A DNA stretch of 64,000 nucleotides from the NCBI RefSeq assembly GCF_001544915.2, contig NZ_FCOE02000001.1, positions 1 to 64,000 on the forward strand, written 5' to 3'. Source of the DNA: Caballeronia pedi (GTDB lineage Bacteria; Pseudomonadota; Gammaproteobacteria; Burkholderiales; Burkholderiaceae). The notes under the pieces were generated by a model, which worked only from the letters and a program-made list of their open reading frames with translations, searched no databases and was not told the DNA's origin. The position numbers were made by a program, and so were the translations under genes. Shown here piece after piece: positions 30,039 to 39,425 of the stretch (position 1 is its first letter; each line of letters starts with the position of its first letter).

Positions 30039-31025
30039 ATGAAACTTGCCACGCTGAAGGACGGCACGCGCGACGGCCAGCTCGTCGTCGTATCGCGCGA
30101 TCTGCGCACGGCGGCCATCGCCGATGGAATCGTCTCGACGCTGCAACGCGCGCTCGACGACTGGATCTTCTACGCGCCGCAACTCATGGAAGTCTACGAG
30201 GCGCTGAATGCCGGCCGCGCGCGCAATACCTTCCCGTTCGATCCGAAATCCTGCATGGCGCCGCTGCCGCGCGCGTTTCAGTGGGCCGACGGCTCGTCGT
30301 ATGTGAATCACGTCGAACTCGTGCGAAAGGCGCGCAAAGCGGAAATGCCGCCCGAATTCTGGACCGACCCGCTGATGTACCAGGGCGGCAGCGACGACTT
30401 CATCGGTCCGACGGACGACATCGTGTGCGCGACGGAATCGTATGGCATCGACTTCGAAGCGGAAGTCGCGGTGATCACATCCGATGTCCACATGGCCGCG
30501 ATGCCCGACGAAGCGCTGCGCAGCGTGCGTCTCCTGATGCTCGTGAACGACGTGTCGCTGCGCAATCTCATTCCCGCCGAGCTCGCGAAGGGCTTCGGCT
30601 TCTTCCAGAGCAAGCCCGCGACGGCGTTCTCGCCTGTCGCCGTCACGCCCGATGAACTCGGCGACGCGTGGCGCGAAGGGCGCGTGCATCGCCCGATGAT
30701 CGTGCACTGGAACGGCAAGAAGGTCGGCCAGCCGGATTGCGGCACGGACATGGTGTTCCACTTCGGGCAACTGATCGCGCACGCGGCGAAGACGCGCAAT
30801 CTGCGCGCGGGCTCGATCGTCGGTTCGGGCACGATCTCCAATAAGGACGCGAAGCGCGGCTACTGCTGCATCGCTGAGAAGCGCTGTCTGGAAACCATCG
30901 AGCACGGCGCGCCGCAGACGGAGTTCATGAAGTTCGGCGACGGCGTGAAGATCGAGATGTTCGACGAAGACGGCAAGTCGATCTTCGGCGCGATCGATCA
31001 GGCGGTCGTTCAACCGGAGCATTGA
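30039..31025 (+). CDS. Fumarylacetoacetate hydrolase family protein
   Basis: C-C bond hydrolase or hydratase fold, 328 residues, cytoplasmic, divalent-metal dependent. The metal ligands lie in YGIDFEAEVAVI and LMLVNDVSLRNL; the C-terminal part has NLRAGSIVGSGTISN. It starts MKLATLKDGTRDGQLVVVSR, which matches the long FAH type acting on acylpyruvates or aromatic ring-cleavage products. First gene of an apparent catabolic operon under the divergent IclR regulator. No homogentisate genes are in view, so tyrosine catabolism cannot be assumed. Confidence 0.87.
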   Translation: MKLATLKDGTRDGQLVVVSRDLRTAAIADGIVSTLQRALDDWIFYAPQLMEVYEALNAGRARNTFPFDPKSCMAPLPRAFQWADGSSYVNHVELVRKARKAEMPPEFWTDPLMYQGGSDDFIGPTDDIVCATESYGIDFEAEVAVITSDVHMAAMPDEALRSVRLLMLVNDVSLRNLIPAELAKGFGFFQSKPATAFSPVAVTPDELGDAWREGRVHRPMIVHWNGKKVGQPDCGTDMVFHFGQLIAHAAKTRNLRAGSIVGSGTISNKDAKRGYCCIAEKRCLETIEHGAPQTEFMKFGDGVKIEMFDEDGKSIFGAIDQAVVQPEH

Positions 31026-31121
31026 ACGGGTTTAGCCCGATGCGGCGTGCGCAAGCCTCGCCTTACACTTTGCCGGGCTGCGTTCGCGCAGCAATAAAAC
31101 GATCAAAAAAAGGAGACTTCG

Positions 31122-32291
31122 ATGGCGGCAGGCAAGTGGACATTCCTGGCGGGCGCGGCGTTCGCGCTCGCCGCGACGACGGCGGCATTCGCGCAGACGG
31201 CGCAGCACGTGAAGATCGGCCTCGTGCTCTCGCTGACGGGACCGGCCGCGTCGCTCGGCATTCCCGCGCGCGACACCGTCGCGCTCCTGCCGAAGGAAAT
31301 GGGCGGCAAGCCGGTCGATTACATCGTGCTCGACGATGCATCCGACACCACGCAGGCCGTGCAAACCACGAAGAAGCTCATCAGCGAAGATCAGGTCGAT
31401 GCGATCATCGGCTCGTCGATCACGCCGAACTCGCTCGCGATGATCGATGTCGTAGCGCAAGGGCAAACGCCGATGATCTCGCTCGCGTCGTCGTCGAAGA
31501 TCATCGAGCCGGTCGACGACAAGCGCCGCTGGGTCTTCAAGACGCCGCAAACCGATGCGATGATGGCCTCCGCCATCGCCGAGCACGCCAGCAATCACGG
31601 GGTGAAGACGCTCGCGTATATCGGTCAGGCGGACGCGCTCGGCGAGACCTTCTACGCCGAAGTCGCGAAATTCGCGCAGTTGCACAAGATCGAAGTGGTC
31701 GCGAACGAGCGCTTCAATCGCACCGATCCGAGCGTGACCGGGCAGATTCTCAAGATTCTCGCGGCGAAGCCGGATGCGGTCGTCGTCGGCGCGGCCGGCA
31801 CGCCTGCGGCGTTGCCGCCGAAGACGCTCGCGCAGCGCGGCTTCAAGGGCAAGGTGTATCACAATCACGGCGTGGGCAATCGCGACTTCCTGCGCGTGTG
31901 CGGCGCGGATTGCAACGGCACGTTCCTGCCCGCGAGCCCGGTGCTGGTCGCCGCGCAGTTGCCCGACGATCATCCGGCCAAACGTCTCGCGCTCGAATAC
32001 ATCAAACTGTATGAGGCGAAGCAGGGCGCGGGCACCGTATCCGCGTTCGGCTCGTATGCGTGGGACGCGGGCATGCTGCTCAATCGCGCGGTGCCCATCG
32101 CGCTGAAGGCGGGCGCGCCCGGCACGCCGGCGTTCCGCAGTGCGCTGCGCGACGCGCTCGAAGGCACGAAGAATTTTTCCGACACCAACGGGCAGGTCAA
32201 CATGACGCCCAACGATCACATCGGCCTCGACCAGCGCGCGCGCGTGATGGTCGAGATCCGCGACGGCAAGTGGATTTACCAGCCGCGCTAA
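31122..32291 (+). CDS. ABC transporter substrate-binding protein (branched-chain amino acid type)
   Basis: Periplasmic type I binding protein, 389 residues. Signal peptide MAAGKWTFLAGAAFALAATT cut after AFA (about residue 25). Mature start KIGLVLSLTGPAASLGIPAR is typical of the LivJ/Peripla_BP_6 family, with DDASDTTQAVQTTKKLISED and IGSSITPNSLAM. AAGGAG precedes the start. No permease or ATPase gene is adjacent, so it must use components encoded elsewhere. The context suggests an aromatic acid or related ligand rather than an amino acid. Confidence 0.9.
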   Translation: MAAGKWTFLAGAAFALAATTAAFAQTAQHVKIGLVLSLTGPAASLGIPARDTVALLPKEMGGKPVDYIVLDDASDTTQAVQTTKKLISEDQVDAIIGSSITPNSLAMIDVVAQGQTPMISLASSSKIIEPVDDKRRWVFKTPQTDAMMASAIAEHASNHGVKTLAYIGQADALGETFYAEVAKFAQLHKIEVVANERFNRTDPSVTGQILKILAAKPDAVVVGAAGTPAALPPKTLAQRGFKGKVYHNHGVGNRDFLRVCGADCNGTFLPASPVLVAAQLPDDHPAKRLALEYIKLYEAKQGAGTVSAFGSYAWDAGMLLNRAVPIALKAGAPGTPAFRSALRDALEGTKNFSDTNGQVNMTPNDHIGLDQRARVMVEIRDGKWIYQPR

Positions 32292-32309
32292 CCTTTAGTG
32301 AACTGAACC

Positions 32310-33137
32310 ATGAGCGATCTCTCTCTCTACGCGAGCTACAAGTCGCTGGAGTTGCGCCGCCATCCGCACGGCGTGCTCGAAGTGGTGATGCCCGGCGCGG
32401 GCGCGAACAAGAGCGGCCTGTCCACCGCCGACGCCAACATGCATCGCGAGCTCGCGGATATCTGGCGCGACATCGATCGCGATCCCGATACGCGCGTCGC
32501 GCTGATCCGCGGCGAAGGCAAGGGCTTTTCGGCGGGCGGCGATCTCGGCCTCGTCGAGGAGATGGCGAACGACTTCGACGTGCGCGCGCGGGTGTGGCGC
32601 GAGGCACGCGATCTCGTCTATAACGTGATCAACTGCGGCAAGCCGATCGTCTCCGCGATGCACGGTCCCGCAGTCGGCGCGGGTCTGGTCGCGGGCCTCC
32701 TCGCGGATATCTCGATCGCGTCGAAGTCGGCGCGCATCATCGACGGGCACACGCGGCTCGGCGTCGCGGCGGGCGATCACGCGGCGATCGTATGGCCGCT
32801 GCTGTGCGGCATGGCGAAGGCCAAGTACTATCTGCTGCTGTGCGAGCCAGTGAGCGGCGAGGAGGCGGAGCGCATCGGACTGGTGTCGCTCGCCGTCGAA
32901 GAGAACGAACTGATGCCGAAGGCGATCGAAGTGGCGAACCGTCTCGCACAAGGCTCGCAGACCGCGATCCGCTGGACCAAGTACGCGCTCAACAACTGGC
33001 TGCGCTCGGCGGGACCGACCTTCGATACGTCGCTCGCGCTGGAATTCATGGGCTTCGCGGGCCCGGACGTGCACGAAGGCATGCGCTCGTTGCGCGAGCG
33101 GCGCGCGCCGGATTTCCCGGGCGGCGCGCCGTTCTGA
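32310..33137 (+). CDS. Enoyl-CoA hydratase/isomerase family protein
   Basis: Crotonase-fold enzyme, 275 residues. Oxyanion-hole segments are [13 protein letters not shown] (about 67-79) and [19 protein letters not shown] (about 116-134). It lies 18 nt after the binding-protein gene and belongs to the same transcript. With the FAH hydrolase it suggests breakdown of a CoA-linked or ring-cleaved substrate. The exact reaction cannot be assigned. Confidence 0.86.
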   Translation: MSDLSLYASYKSLELRRHPHGVLEVVMPGAGANKSGLSTADANMHRELADIWRDIDRDPDTRVALIRGEGKGFSAGGDLGLVEEMANDFDVRARVWREARDLVYNVINCGKPIVSAMHGPAVGAGLVAGLLADISIASKSARIIDGHTRLGVAAGDHAAIVWPLLCGMAKAKYYLLLCEPVSGEEAERIGLVSLAVEENELMPKAIEVANRLAQGSQTAIRWTKYALNNWLRSAGPTFDTSLALEFMGFAGPDVHEGMRSLRERRAPDFPGGAPF

Positions 33138-33177
33138 GCCGCGCGAATCTCACACGCAAGAAAACAAGGAGAGTCGA

Positions 33178-33951
33178 ATGACCGATAACACTGGCGGTAC
33201 GCCGCCCTACACGATTCCCGGTTTTCCCGGATTCGGCCAGGCCGACATGATGGGCAAGATGTGGGAACTGATGCGTCTGAATCCGTTCGCCGCCGCGATG
33301 CCGGGCGGCGGGCAGGGCATGGGTCCCTCACTCTCGATGATGTCCGACATGCTCGCTCCGCTCACCAACATCGAAGAACTCGACAAGCGCGTGACGGACA
33401 TGCGCGCCGTCGAGCACTGGCTGAAGCTCAATCTCAACATGCTGCAATCGGCGATTCAGGCGCTCGAAGTGCAGCGCGCGACGCTCGCGACGCTGCGCGC
33501 GTTCGGCGCGTTTGCGCAGACGTCGGTCGAAAGCGCGCACAACGCCGCGACGGAGAACGCGAAAGTGGCGAGCGCGGGCTGGCCGATGAGCGGTGCGGCG
33601 AAGCCGGAAGCGCCGAAGCCGGCGGCGGCAGGCGTTGCGCCTGCGAGCGAGACATCGGCTGAAGGCGAGGAAGCCAGCGAGACGGCGTCCGCGCCGCCCG
33701 GTTTCGATCCGACCGGCTGGTGGAACGTGCTGCAATCGCAGTTCAATCAGCTTGCGCATCTCGCGATGCTTCAGCCTGGCATGACCGGCCAGTTCGACCC
33801 GACGGGCGCGGCAGGTCAGCCGGGTGCCGCCGCCGGTGAAAACAGCGCCGGACAGCCGGCGGACGGCGCGGAGGATAAACCCGACGCCGCCTCCGCGGCT
33901 GCGAAGAAAGCGCCGGCACGCAAGGCCGCGCCGCGCAAGAAACCCGTCTGA
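33178..33951 (+). CDS. phaM: PHA granule regulatory protein PhaM
   Basis: Polyhydroxyalkanoate granule-associated protein, 257 residues. In Ralstonia PhaM activates the PHB synthase PhaC and ties granules to the nucleoid. Here the N terminus is Pro/Gly/Met-rich ([20 protein letters not shown]), the middle has [20 protein letters not shown], and the C terminus is a Lys/Ala/Pro tail ([15 protein letters not shown]) of the histone H1 type that binds DNA. AAGGAG lies before the start. Follows the enoyl-CoA hydratase gene by 40 nt. Confidence 0.85.
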   Translation: MTDNTGGTPPYTIPGFPGFGQADMMGKMWELMRLNPFAAAMPGGGQGMGPSLSMMSDMLAPLTNIEELDKRVTDMRAVEHWLKLNLNMLQSAIQALEVQRATLATLRAFGAFAQTSVESAHNAATENAKVASAGWPMSGAAKPEAPKPAAAGVAPASETSAEGEEASETASAPPGFDPTGWWNVLQSQFNQLAHLAMLQPGMTGQFDPTGAAGQPGAAAGENSAGQPADGAEDKPDAASAAAKKAPARKAAPRKKPV

Positions 33952-34217
33952 CTTTCCTTCTTCAGGCGTTTTCGCCCTGAAACTGCGCTCGGCGGCGCGT
34001 CACGTTCCGCCGAGCCTGCCGACTTCCTTCGATGCGCCAAGCGTCATCGAACCGCGTCATTGTGCGTCCGCCAGTTCGACGAAACGCATCTCAGCACCGA
34101 CGAACGTTGCAATTTTGTCTATGATGAAACATCGACGGCGCCCGAATTTGTCCACCTTCGGCGTCGGGCATGCAATCTGCATCAAGCGTGGTGTCTACGA
34201 TTCAAATCAATCTGTCC

Positions 34218-35219
34218 ATGACAAACTCATCAGAACAAGACTTCGATTCCGGGCCGCTTGCCGATGACCCGGAGACGCCTGAGCCCGCGCAGCGGGGCGC
34301 TGCGGCCTCGGGCGGGGCGGGAATCGGCATTGGCGCGATCGCTCAGGAAATTGGTCTGACGAAGGACACATTGCGCGTCTGGGAGCGTCGCTACGGTTTT
34401 CCTCAGCCCATGCGCACTGCGGGCGGCGAGCGGCTGTATCCGCAGGAACAGGTGACGAAGCTGCGGCTCGTCAAGCGTTTGCTCGACGCGGGGCATCGCC
34501 CGAGCAAGGTGCTCGCGCAACCGATCGACCTGTTGCAGCAACTGGCCGAAAGCTCCGGCGTCGGCCAGGATGCGCCGGACGCCGAACTCGATCACCTGAT
34601 CTCGCTGTTGCGCAGGAGCGCGTACGAAGAGTTTCGCTTCGGCCTGCTGAAGCGCGCCACGCGCGACGGGCTCGAACGGTTCGTGCTCGATATCGCGGCG
34701 CCGCTGTCGGCGCGCGTCGGCAACGCGTGGGCGGCGGGCACCTTGCAGGTGTATCACGAACATTTGTTCAGCGAGGCGATCCAGGCGTCGATGCGCACGC
34801 TGATGCGGCCGCTTTCCGATGCCGTGCGCGGGCGCGGCGGCCGGCCGCGCGTGCTCCTCACGACGCTTTCCGGCGAAGGCCATGGCCTCGGTATCCTGAT
34901 GGCCGAAGCGATGTTCACGCTCTCCGAATGCGAGTGCGTCCAGCTCGGGCTGCAGACGCCGCTGCACGATATCGTCGATGCCGTGGCTGCCCATGAGGTC
35001 GATGTCGTCGCGCTGTCGTTCACGGCGGTGCTGCCCGCGCAGGCCATCGCGAACGGGCTGACCGATCTGCGCAATCTGTTGCCGCCGCACGTGCGCATCT
35101 GGGTGGGCGGGAGCAGCCCGGCGCTGCGCCGCAAATTCAGCGACGGCATACAACTCGTCGGCGGTCTCACGCCGATCGACGAAACTGTCGCGGATTGGCG
35201 TCAATCGGCCGTGCTATGA
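34218..35219 (+). CDS. MerR family regulator with cobalamin-binding domain (CarH/LitR-like)
   Basis: 333 residues from ATG 34218 (an in-frame ATG at 34170 is possible; neither has a clear ribosome site). An N-terminal MerR winged helix (IGAIAQEIGLTKDTLRVWER, YGFPQPMRTAGGERLYP; about 35-105) is followed by a four-helix bundle and a B12-binding Rossmann domain. The three marks of adenosylcobalamin photoreceptors are present: W171 and E181-H182 spaced as W-x9-EH, and E-x-H-x-x-G (E220-G-H222-G-L-G225), whose His is the lower B12 ligand. In CarH, AdoB12 in the dark assembles a DNA-bound tetramer that light breaks. That this protein acts so is inference. Confidence 0.85.
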   Translation: MTNSSEQDFDSGPLADDPETPEPAQRGAAASGGAGIGIGAIAQEIGLTKDTLRVWERRYGFPQPMRTAGGERLYPQEQVTKLRLVKRLLDAGHRPSKVLAQPIDLLQQLAESSGVGQDAPDAELDHLISLLRRSAYEEFRFGLLKRATRDGLERFVLDIAAPLSARVGNAWAAGTLQVYHEHLFSEAIQASMRTLMRPLSDAVRGRGGRPRVLLTTLSGEGHGLGILMAEAMFTLSECECVQLGLQTPLHDIVDAVAAHEVDVVALSFTAVLPAQAIANGLTDLRNLLPPHVRIWVGGSSPALRRKFSDGIQLVGGLTPIDETVADWRQSAVL

Positions 35220-35267
35220 TCGATTGCGCTCGCTGCGGCGAGTATTGGCGCGCAAGTTCGCGGCGCA

Positions 35268-35285
35268 TGCATATCGTGCATATCG
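35268..35285. repeat. Tandem 9-bp repeat, possible operator of the MerR/B12 regulator
   Basis: TGCATATCG occurs twice without a gap and is followed by CAT. It lies 49 nt past the regulator's stop codon. CarH-type operators consist of short repeated half-sites, so this is a candidate; no consensus is proven here. Confidence 0.4.
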
Positions 35286-35521
35286 CATGGCTGTCACGCG
35301 AGCAGGGCATACTGCGCGGCCGGCGCCGTATCGGCGGCGGTCACGGCGCCACTTGAACATACCTCAGGCACAGGTTTCGCTCCTCACCCACGGTAGAACA
35401 AGACGCAACACGCAACATTTGCACGGGGAGTGCAGTGTTTCAGCGGGACGCGAGGCCTTGTCGCCGCGCCCTATTTGCGCGCTCGTTGTCGCTTTTCGTC
35501 TTTGGCCGACCGAATCCCGCG

Positions 35522-35555
35522 TAAAATTGAAAGCTTGGCTGCTTGCATGCAAGCA
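35522..35555 (+). promoter_or_regulatory. Candidate promoter and operator of the ferritin-like gene
   Basis: TAAAAT (35522-35527) is followed 12 nt later by the perfect palindrome TGCTTGCATGCAAGCA (35540-35555), a position just after the expected start site where a bound repressor would block transcription. The -35 is weak. Confidence 0.4.
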
Positions 35556-35622
35556 TTTGCGTACGCGTCGGCCGAAAGTCAACACAGATATAACGTCGCA
35601 TAAGTGGCATCAGGGGTGGACT

Positions 35623-36498
35623 ATGAACACCATGCTTTATCCGGAACTTTATAAATCGCTGGAATCCGTCCGCTGGGATATGGAGAAGGATATCCCGTGG
35701 GACAAATTCGATGTTTCCCTGCTCACCGACGAGCAGGCCAAGACCATCAAGATGAACGCGATCACCGAATGGTCCGCTCTTCCCGCAACCGAAATGTTCC
35801 TGCGTGACAACCACCATGACAGCGATTTCTCCGCTTTCATGAGCGTGTGGTTCTTCGAGGAACAGAAGCATTCGCTCGTGCTGATGGAGTATCTGCGGCG
35901 CTTCAAGCCCGACATGGTGCCCACCGAAGAGGAACTGCACGCGGTGCGCTTCGAATTCGATCCCGCGCCGCCGCTGGAAACGCTGATGCTGCACTTCTGC
36001 GGCGAGATCCGTCTGAACCACTGGTATCGACGCGCGGCCGAGTGGCACACCGAACCGGTGATCAAGCACATCTACGAAACCATTTCGCGCGACGAAGCCC
36101 GCCACGGCGGCGCGTATCTGCGCTACATGAAGAAAGCGCTCACGAATGCAGGCGACACCGCGCGCGCGGCGTTCGCGAAGATCGGCGTGCTGATGGCGTC
36201 CGCGCGCCGCACGGAAAAACCGCTGCATCCGACCAACCTGCACGTGAATCAGGCGCTGTTTCCGCGCGACACCGTGCAGTCGCGCCTGCCCGATCCGGAA
36301 TGGCTCGAGCGCTGGCTGGACGACCAGATCCGCTTCGACGACAGCTGGGAAAAGAAGGTCGTCGAGCGCATTCTGCACAACCTGTCGATTCTGTTCGAGC
36401 GTTCGTTTGCGACCGCGCAGGAATTGAACCGTTATCGCAAGGAAGTGACGCAACGTCTGCAAGCGGCGCCGGGCGGCGCGGCCGAGCAGCCGGCCTGA
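35623..36498 (+). CDS. Ferritin-like diiron-carboxylate protein
   Basis: 291 residues from ATG 35623 (MNTMLYPELYKSLESVRWDM), preceded by AGGGGTGG. The ligand set of a class I diiron site is visible: E49 (AITEWSA), E80 and H83 (FFEEQKHS), E128 (CGEIRLNHW), E158 and H161 (SRDEARHGG). The EExxH...DExRH pattern is shared with acyl-ACP desaturases and AurF-like oxygenases; ferritin storage is less likely. The substrate is unknown. Lies downstream of the B12-type regulator and upstream of a GC hairpin, probably as its own transcription unit. Confidence 0.82.
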   Translation: MNTMLYPELYKSLESVRWDMEKDIPWDKFDVSLLTDEQAKTIKMNAITEWSALPATEMFLRDNHHDSDFSAFMSVWFFEEQKHSLVLMEYLRRFKPDMVPTEEELHAVRFEFDPAPPLETLMLHFCGEIRLNHWYRRAAEWHTEPVIKHIYETISRDEARHGGAYLRYMKKALTNAGDTARAAFAKIGVLMASARRTEKPLHPTNLHVNQALFPRDTVQSRLPDPEWLERWLDDQIRFDDSWEKKVVERILHNLSILFERSFATAQELNRYRKEVTQRLQAAPGGAAEQPA

Positions 36499-36528
36499 GG
36501 TTTCAGGACTCAGGCTTGCGACGATGAA

Positions 36529-36562
36529 GCGGCCCGCCGGGTAGAACCGGCGGGCCGCTTGC
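36529..36562 (+). terminator. GC-rich hairpin after the ferritin-like gene
   Basis: A 12-bp perfect stem GCGGCCCGCCGG (36529-36540) with CCGGCGGGCCGC (36547-36558), loop of 6, followed by TTGCATTT rather than a clean T-run. Probably the terminator. Confidence 0.65.
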
Positions 36563-36638
36563 ATTTCATCGCTGCCGATTCGCGTGCGAGGTGTCGTGGC
36601 ACAATGCGCGCTTTCAGCACATCGCCACGAGCGCCGTC

Positions 36639-37121
36639 ATGCCCGCTATTTTCGAACGCAAGATCATCACGCGCGAAGCGCTCGCCGCGCGCCGTCCCAC
36701 GCTCGCTGGCCCGGTCGTCTTCACGAACGGCGTCTTCGACATTCTTCATCGCGGCCACGTGAGCTATCTCGCCGATGCGAAAGCGCTGGGCGCGACGCTC
36801 ATCATCGGGGTGAACAGCGATGCGTCGGTGCGAACGCTCGGCAAGGGCGACGACCGGCCGATCAATCGCGAGGACGATCGCATGGCGCTGCTGGCGGCGC
36901 TGGAAAGCGTCGACTGGGTCGTGAAGTTCGAGGAATCGACACCGCTGCAACTGATCGAGGCCGTGCATCCCGATGTGCTGGTGAAGGGCGGCGACTACGA
37001 CATGGACAAGCTCGCCGAATCGGCGCTCGTGCGCAGCTGGGGCGGCAAGGCGCTCGCCATCGCGTTCGAGCACGACCGGTCGACGACCGCGCTGCTCAGA
37101 AAGGTTCGCGCGCAGTCCTGA
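36639..37121 (+). CDS. rfaE2: D-glycero-beta-D-manno-heptose 1-phosphate adenylyltransferase
   Basis: Makes ADP-heptose for the lipopolysaccharide inner core; this is the nucleotidyltransferase half of the E. coli HldE fusion as a stand-alone enzyme of 160 residues. Motifs: TNGVFDILHRGHVSYL with HxGH, and LVKGGDYDMDKLAES. The start at 36639 (MPAIFERKIITREAL) fits family length; the frame is open 16 codons upstream without a ribosome site. The kinase half (rfaE1) is not in the window. Confidence 0.92.
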   Translation: MPAIFERKIITREALAARRPTLAGPVVFTNGVFDILHRGHVSYLADAKALGATLIIGVNSDASVRTLGKGDDRPINREDDRMALLAALESVDWVVKFEESTPLQLIEAVHPDVLVKGGDYDMDKLAESALVRSWGGKALAIAFEHDRSTTALLRKVRAQS

Positions 37122-37136
37122 CTGTTCTGCGCTGGC

Positions 37137-37376
37137 TTACTGCCCGAGCGGTGCAGTCTGCACGTTGGCGGCCGGCGCCGGTCCGCCGACGCGCGGCTGG
37201 TCGAATGATTCTTCGGGACGGAGCGGACGCGTTGCGAGCGCTTCCGGATGCACCTGCTGCAAGAGATGGTACGGCTCGCGTGCGCCCGCCGCGGGCAGCG
37301 GACCGAACATGCCGCGCATGACCGCGAACATCAGCAAGTTGGCGAGAATCAGGAGGGCGATCAGCCAGCGCAGCAT
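37137..37376 (-). CDS. Small membrane-anchored protein downstream of coaX
   Basis: Hypothetical, 79 residues. One N-terminal membrane helix (LRWLIALLILANLLMFAVM, residues 2-20), then a Pro-rich periplasmic tail. In other beta-proteobacteria a longer SPOR-domain protein with a similar start lies in this place next to coaX; here no SPOR domain is present, so this may be a shortened member. It converges on rfaE2 with a 15-nt gap and follows coaX by 29 nt. Confidence 0.6.
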   Translation of the reverse strand: MLRWLIALLILANLLMFAVMRGMFGPLPAAGAREPYHLLQQVHPEALATRPLRPEESFDQPRVGGPAPAANVQTAPLGQ

Positions 37377-37405
37377 TCCTGGGCTCCGTCGATCAGATAA
37401 GGGAA

Positions 37406-38227
37406 TCAGGATGAATGGCGCGCTGTCGCGTCACGCGCGATGAGCGCGAGGCCGGACAGCACGAGGGAATCGTGTCGCGTATGCGGCACGTCGAGCGCGC
37501 CTGCGATTTCATGCGCGGCGCCGCCGCCGAGCACGAGCCGGACGTCGGCATGCAAGTCCGCTTTCAGATCGTGCCACGCGCGCTCGATCAGACTCGCCTG
37601 TGCGAGCAGGCATCCGGACGACAGCGCGGCGGCCGTGTCGGTGGCGAAGAGGCTGCGCGTCTGACTCAGCGCTTCGCGTGCGGATGCGGCGTCGAGCGTC
37701 GGCAGTTGCGCGGTGTGGCTGCCAAGCGATTCCATCATCAGCGACCAGCCCGGCGCGATTAAACCGCCGATGAAGACGCCGTCGGCGCGCAGCGCTTCGA
37801 GCGTCGTCGCGGTGCCGAAGGTTGCGACCAGCAGATGCTCGCCCGGATACGCCGCGCGCGCCGCGATCATGCCGGCCCAGCGATCGCTGCCGAGGCGCGT
37901 CGGATCGGCGTAGCTGTTGACCACGCCGCATTGTTCGGCGCGCGCGCGCACGACGGTGCGCGGCAACGATGGCCAGCGCGCGTCGATCAGCCGCTGGATA
38001 CGGTTCTGCACCGGCATGCCCGCGACGTTCGAAATCCACGCGCTCGCCGGCACGGGCAAAGTGGACCAGTCGCCGAGCGCGGCGTCGTCGGCGGCGGTCG
38101 AGTGATGCGCGTGCTCGAATGCGCCGTTCGTCAGCGACGCGCCGTGAGCATCGACGAGCGACCACTTGATGCGGCTGTTGCCCGCGTCGATGAGCAGATA
38201 CGGCGCTTCATCGCCGGACGTTTTCAC
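37406..38227 (-). CDS. coaX: Type III pantothenate kinase
   Basis: First step of coenzyme A synthesis, ATP-dependent phosphorylation of pantothenate; 273 residues, ASKHA fold. The phosphate-1 motif is [12 protein letters not shown], and [13 protein letters not shown] and [12 protein letters not shown] follow. It overlaps birA by 4 nt (ATGA), so the two are translationally coupled, a common arrangement in beta-proteobacteria. Confidence 0.94.
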   Translation of the reverse strand: MKTSGDEAPYLLIDAGNSRIKWSLVDAHGASLTNGAFEHAHHSTAADDAALGDWSTLPVPASAWISNVAGMPVQNRIQRLIDARWPSLPRTVVRARAEQCGVVNSYADPTRLGSDRWAGMIAARAAYPGEHLLVATFGTATTLEALRADGVFIGGLIAPGWSLMMESLGSHTAQLPTLDAASAREALSQTRSLFATDTAAALSSGCLLAQASLIERAWHDLKADLHADVRLVLGGGAAHEIAGALDVPHTRHDSLVLSGLALIARDATARHSS

Positions 38228-39111
38228 GGGCGCTCCCTCGCGAGACGCAGCGTGAGTTCGCCTGTGGCGACGGCGCGCGGACCTTCGGGTGCGTCGATCA
38301 GCAACTGGCCGCTGTCATCGACGCCCGCAGCGATGCCGCGCGTTACTTCCATGCCTTGATCGATCAGCGCGACTTCGCGTCCCGCCCAGGCGTGTGCGTC
38401 GAGCCAGCGCTGGCGAAACGGCTTGAAGCCCTCTGCTTCGAAACGCGGCAGCGCGGCGTCGAGCGCGTTGAGGAGCGCGGCGAGCGCATCGGTGAGATTG
38501 GCGTCGGGCCACGCGCGCGCGAGCGCCGCCGGTGCGGCGCCGGGAGCGGACGACGCGGCCATCCGATTCGCGTCGTCGACCTGCGCGGCGAGTTGCTCAG
38601 CACCGTGCAGGTTTACGCCGATGCCGATCACGACCGCCGTCGCGTCCGGCGTGTTCCACGCGGTTTCGATGAGAATGCCGGCGAGCTTGCCGTCGTCGAG
38701 CAGGACATCGTTCGGCCATTTCAACGCCGGGCGCGCGGATGGCGCGAGCGGCAGACGCGCGAGCGCATCGAGCACGGCGGTGCCGATGGCGAGACTCAGA
38801 CCCGACAGTCCTTCGATCGGCCGCTTCAGCACGCAGCCGACCGACATCAGCAGCGCATTGCCCGGTTCGGCGAGCCACGCGCGGCCGCGCCTTCCGCGCC
38901 CGGCGGTTTGCGAATACGCGATGCGGGCGACCGGCGCGGGCGTACCATCGCGCCGTGACGTGCGCAATTGCGCCATCAGATCAGCGTTCGTGGAACCCGT
39001 TTCATCGACGATGTCGATGGTCCAGTCGCGAACTGGACGCTCGGCGAGTGCCGCGAGCCGGGTGCGATCGATGCGCCAGGGCGCGTCGGGGGCGAAGGGG
39101 GAAGAGGTCAT
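38224..39111 (-). CDS. birA: Biotin--[acetyl-CoA-carboxylase] ligase
   Basis: Attaches biotin to the acetyl-CoA carboxylase carrier protein via biotinyl-AMP; 295 residues. Motifs: [23 protein letters not shown] (biotin/AMP loop), [19 protein letters not shown]. The N-terminal winged helix of E. coli BirA is absent, so it is a monofunctional enzyme and not the bio-operon repressor. Confidence 0.93.
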   Translation of the reverse strand: MTSSPFAPDAPWRIDRTRLAALAERPVRDWTIDIVDETGSTNADLMAQLRTSRRDGTPAPVARIAYSQTAGRGRRGRAWLAEPGNALLMSVGCVLKRPIEGLSGLSLAIGTAVLDALARLPLAPSARPALKWPNDVLLDDGKLAGILIETAWNTPDATAVVIGIGVNLHGAEQLAAQVDDANRMAASSAPGAAPAALARAWPDANLTDALAALLNALDAALPRFEAEGFKPFRQRWLDAHAWAGREVALIDQGMEVTRGIAAGVDDSGQLLIDAPEGPRAVATGELTLRLARERP

Positions 39112-39158
39112 GGCGGGTATTGTAGCCGTGGGTCGGGCGTGCTACACCTGCCGGCGAG

Positions 39159-39425
39159 TCACACGATCGAGATCCGCAGCGTCTTGCCGCAGGCTGCTGC
39201 GTATCTGCGCAAGGCGTCGAGCGTCGGCGAGTGCCTCTTGCTGACGATCGACGCTTCGAGCCGGACAACGGCGGAAGGGGTCGTGCCCATGCGTTCGGCA
39301 ATTTGCGCATACGTCAGTCCGGCGTCCGCGCGCGCCCGACGGAACGCGTTTTGCAGCTGGGCGAGGCCGTCGCTGTTCGGCAGCGAGCGATGCCCTAGTT
39401 CAAATTCGGATTGTGCTTGGGTCAT
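39159..39425 (-). CDS. XRE-type helix-turn-helix protein, probable antitoxin
   Basis: 88 residues. The helix-turn-helix (LTYAQIAERMGTTPSAVVRLEAS; about 37-60) is typical of HigA-like antitoxins, followed by TLDALRRYAAACGKTLRISI, the usual end of this family. Its ATG follows directly after the stop of the parE/relE remnant, so it was part of a toxin-antitoxin operon whose toxin has been lost. Confidence 0.8.
   Translation of the reverse strand: MTQAQSEFELGHRSLPNSDGLAQLQNAFRRARADAGLTYAQIAERMGTTPSAVVRLEASIVSKRHSPTLDALRRYAAACGKTLRISIV

Larger units (their letters stand above)
35220..35622. other. 403-bp region with repeats upstream of the ferritin-like gene
   Basis: No gene is supported here: the open frame that runs into the ferritin-like gene lacks a ribosome site. 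It holds a 9-bp tandem repeat (35268-35285), an inverted repeat TGCAC-GGGGA-GTGCA (35420-35434), a TAAAAT -10 box (35522-35527) and a 16-bp palindrome (35540-35555). This density of repeats, just downstream of a MerR-type gene, suggests a regulated promoter. Confidence 0.5.

Noticed and set aside
33955..33985. Terminator after phaM
   Set aside because: TTCAGGCG and CGCCCTGAA pair with a bulge and no T-run follows; too weak to call.
35224..35622. N-terminal extension of the ferritin-like protein
   Set aside because: The frame is open, but the residues are Arg-rich, unlike the family, while a ribosome site precedes the ATG at 35623.
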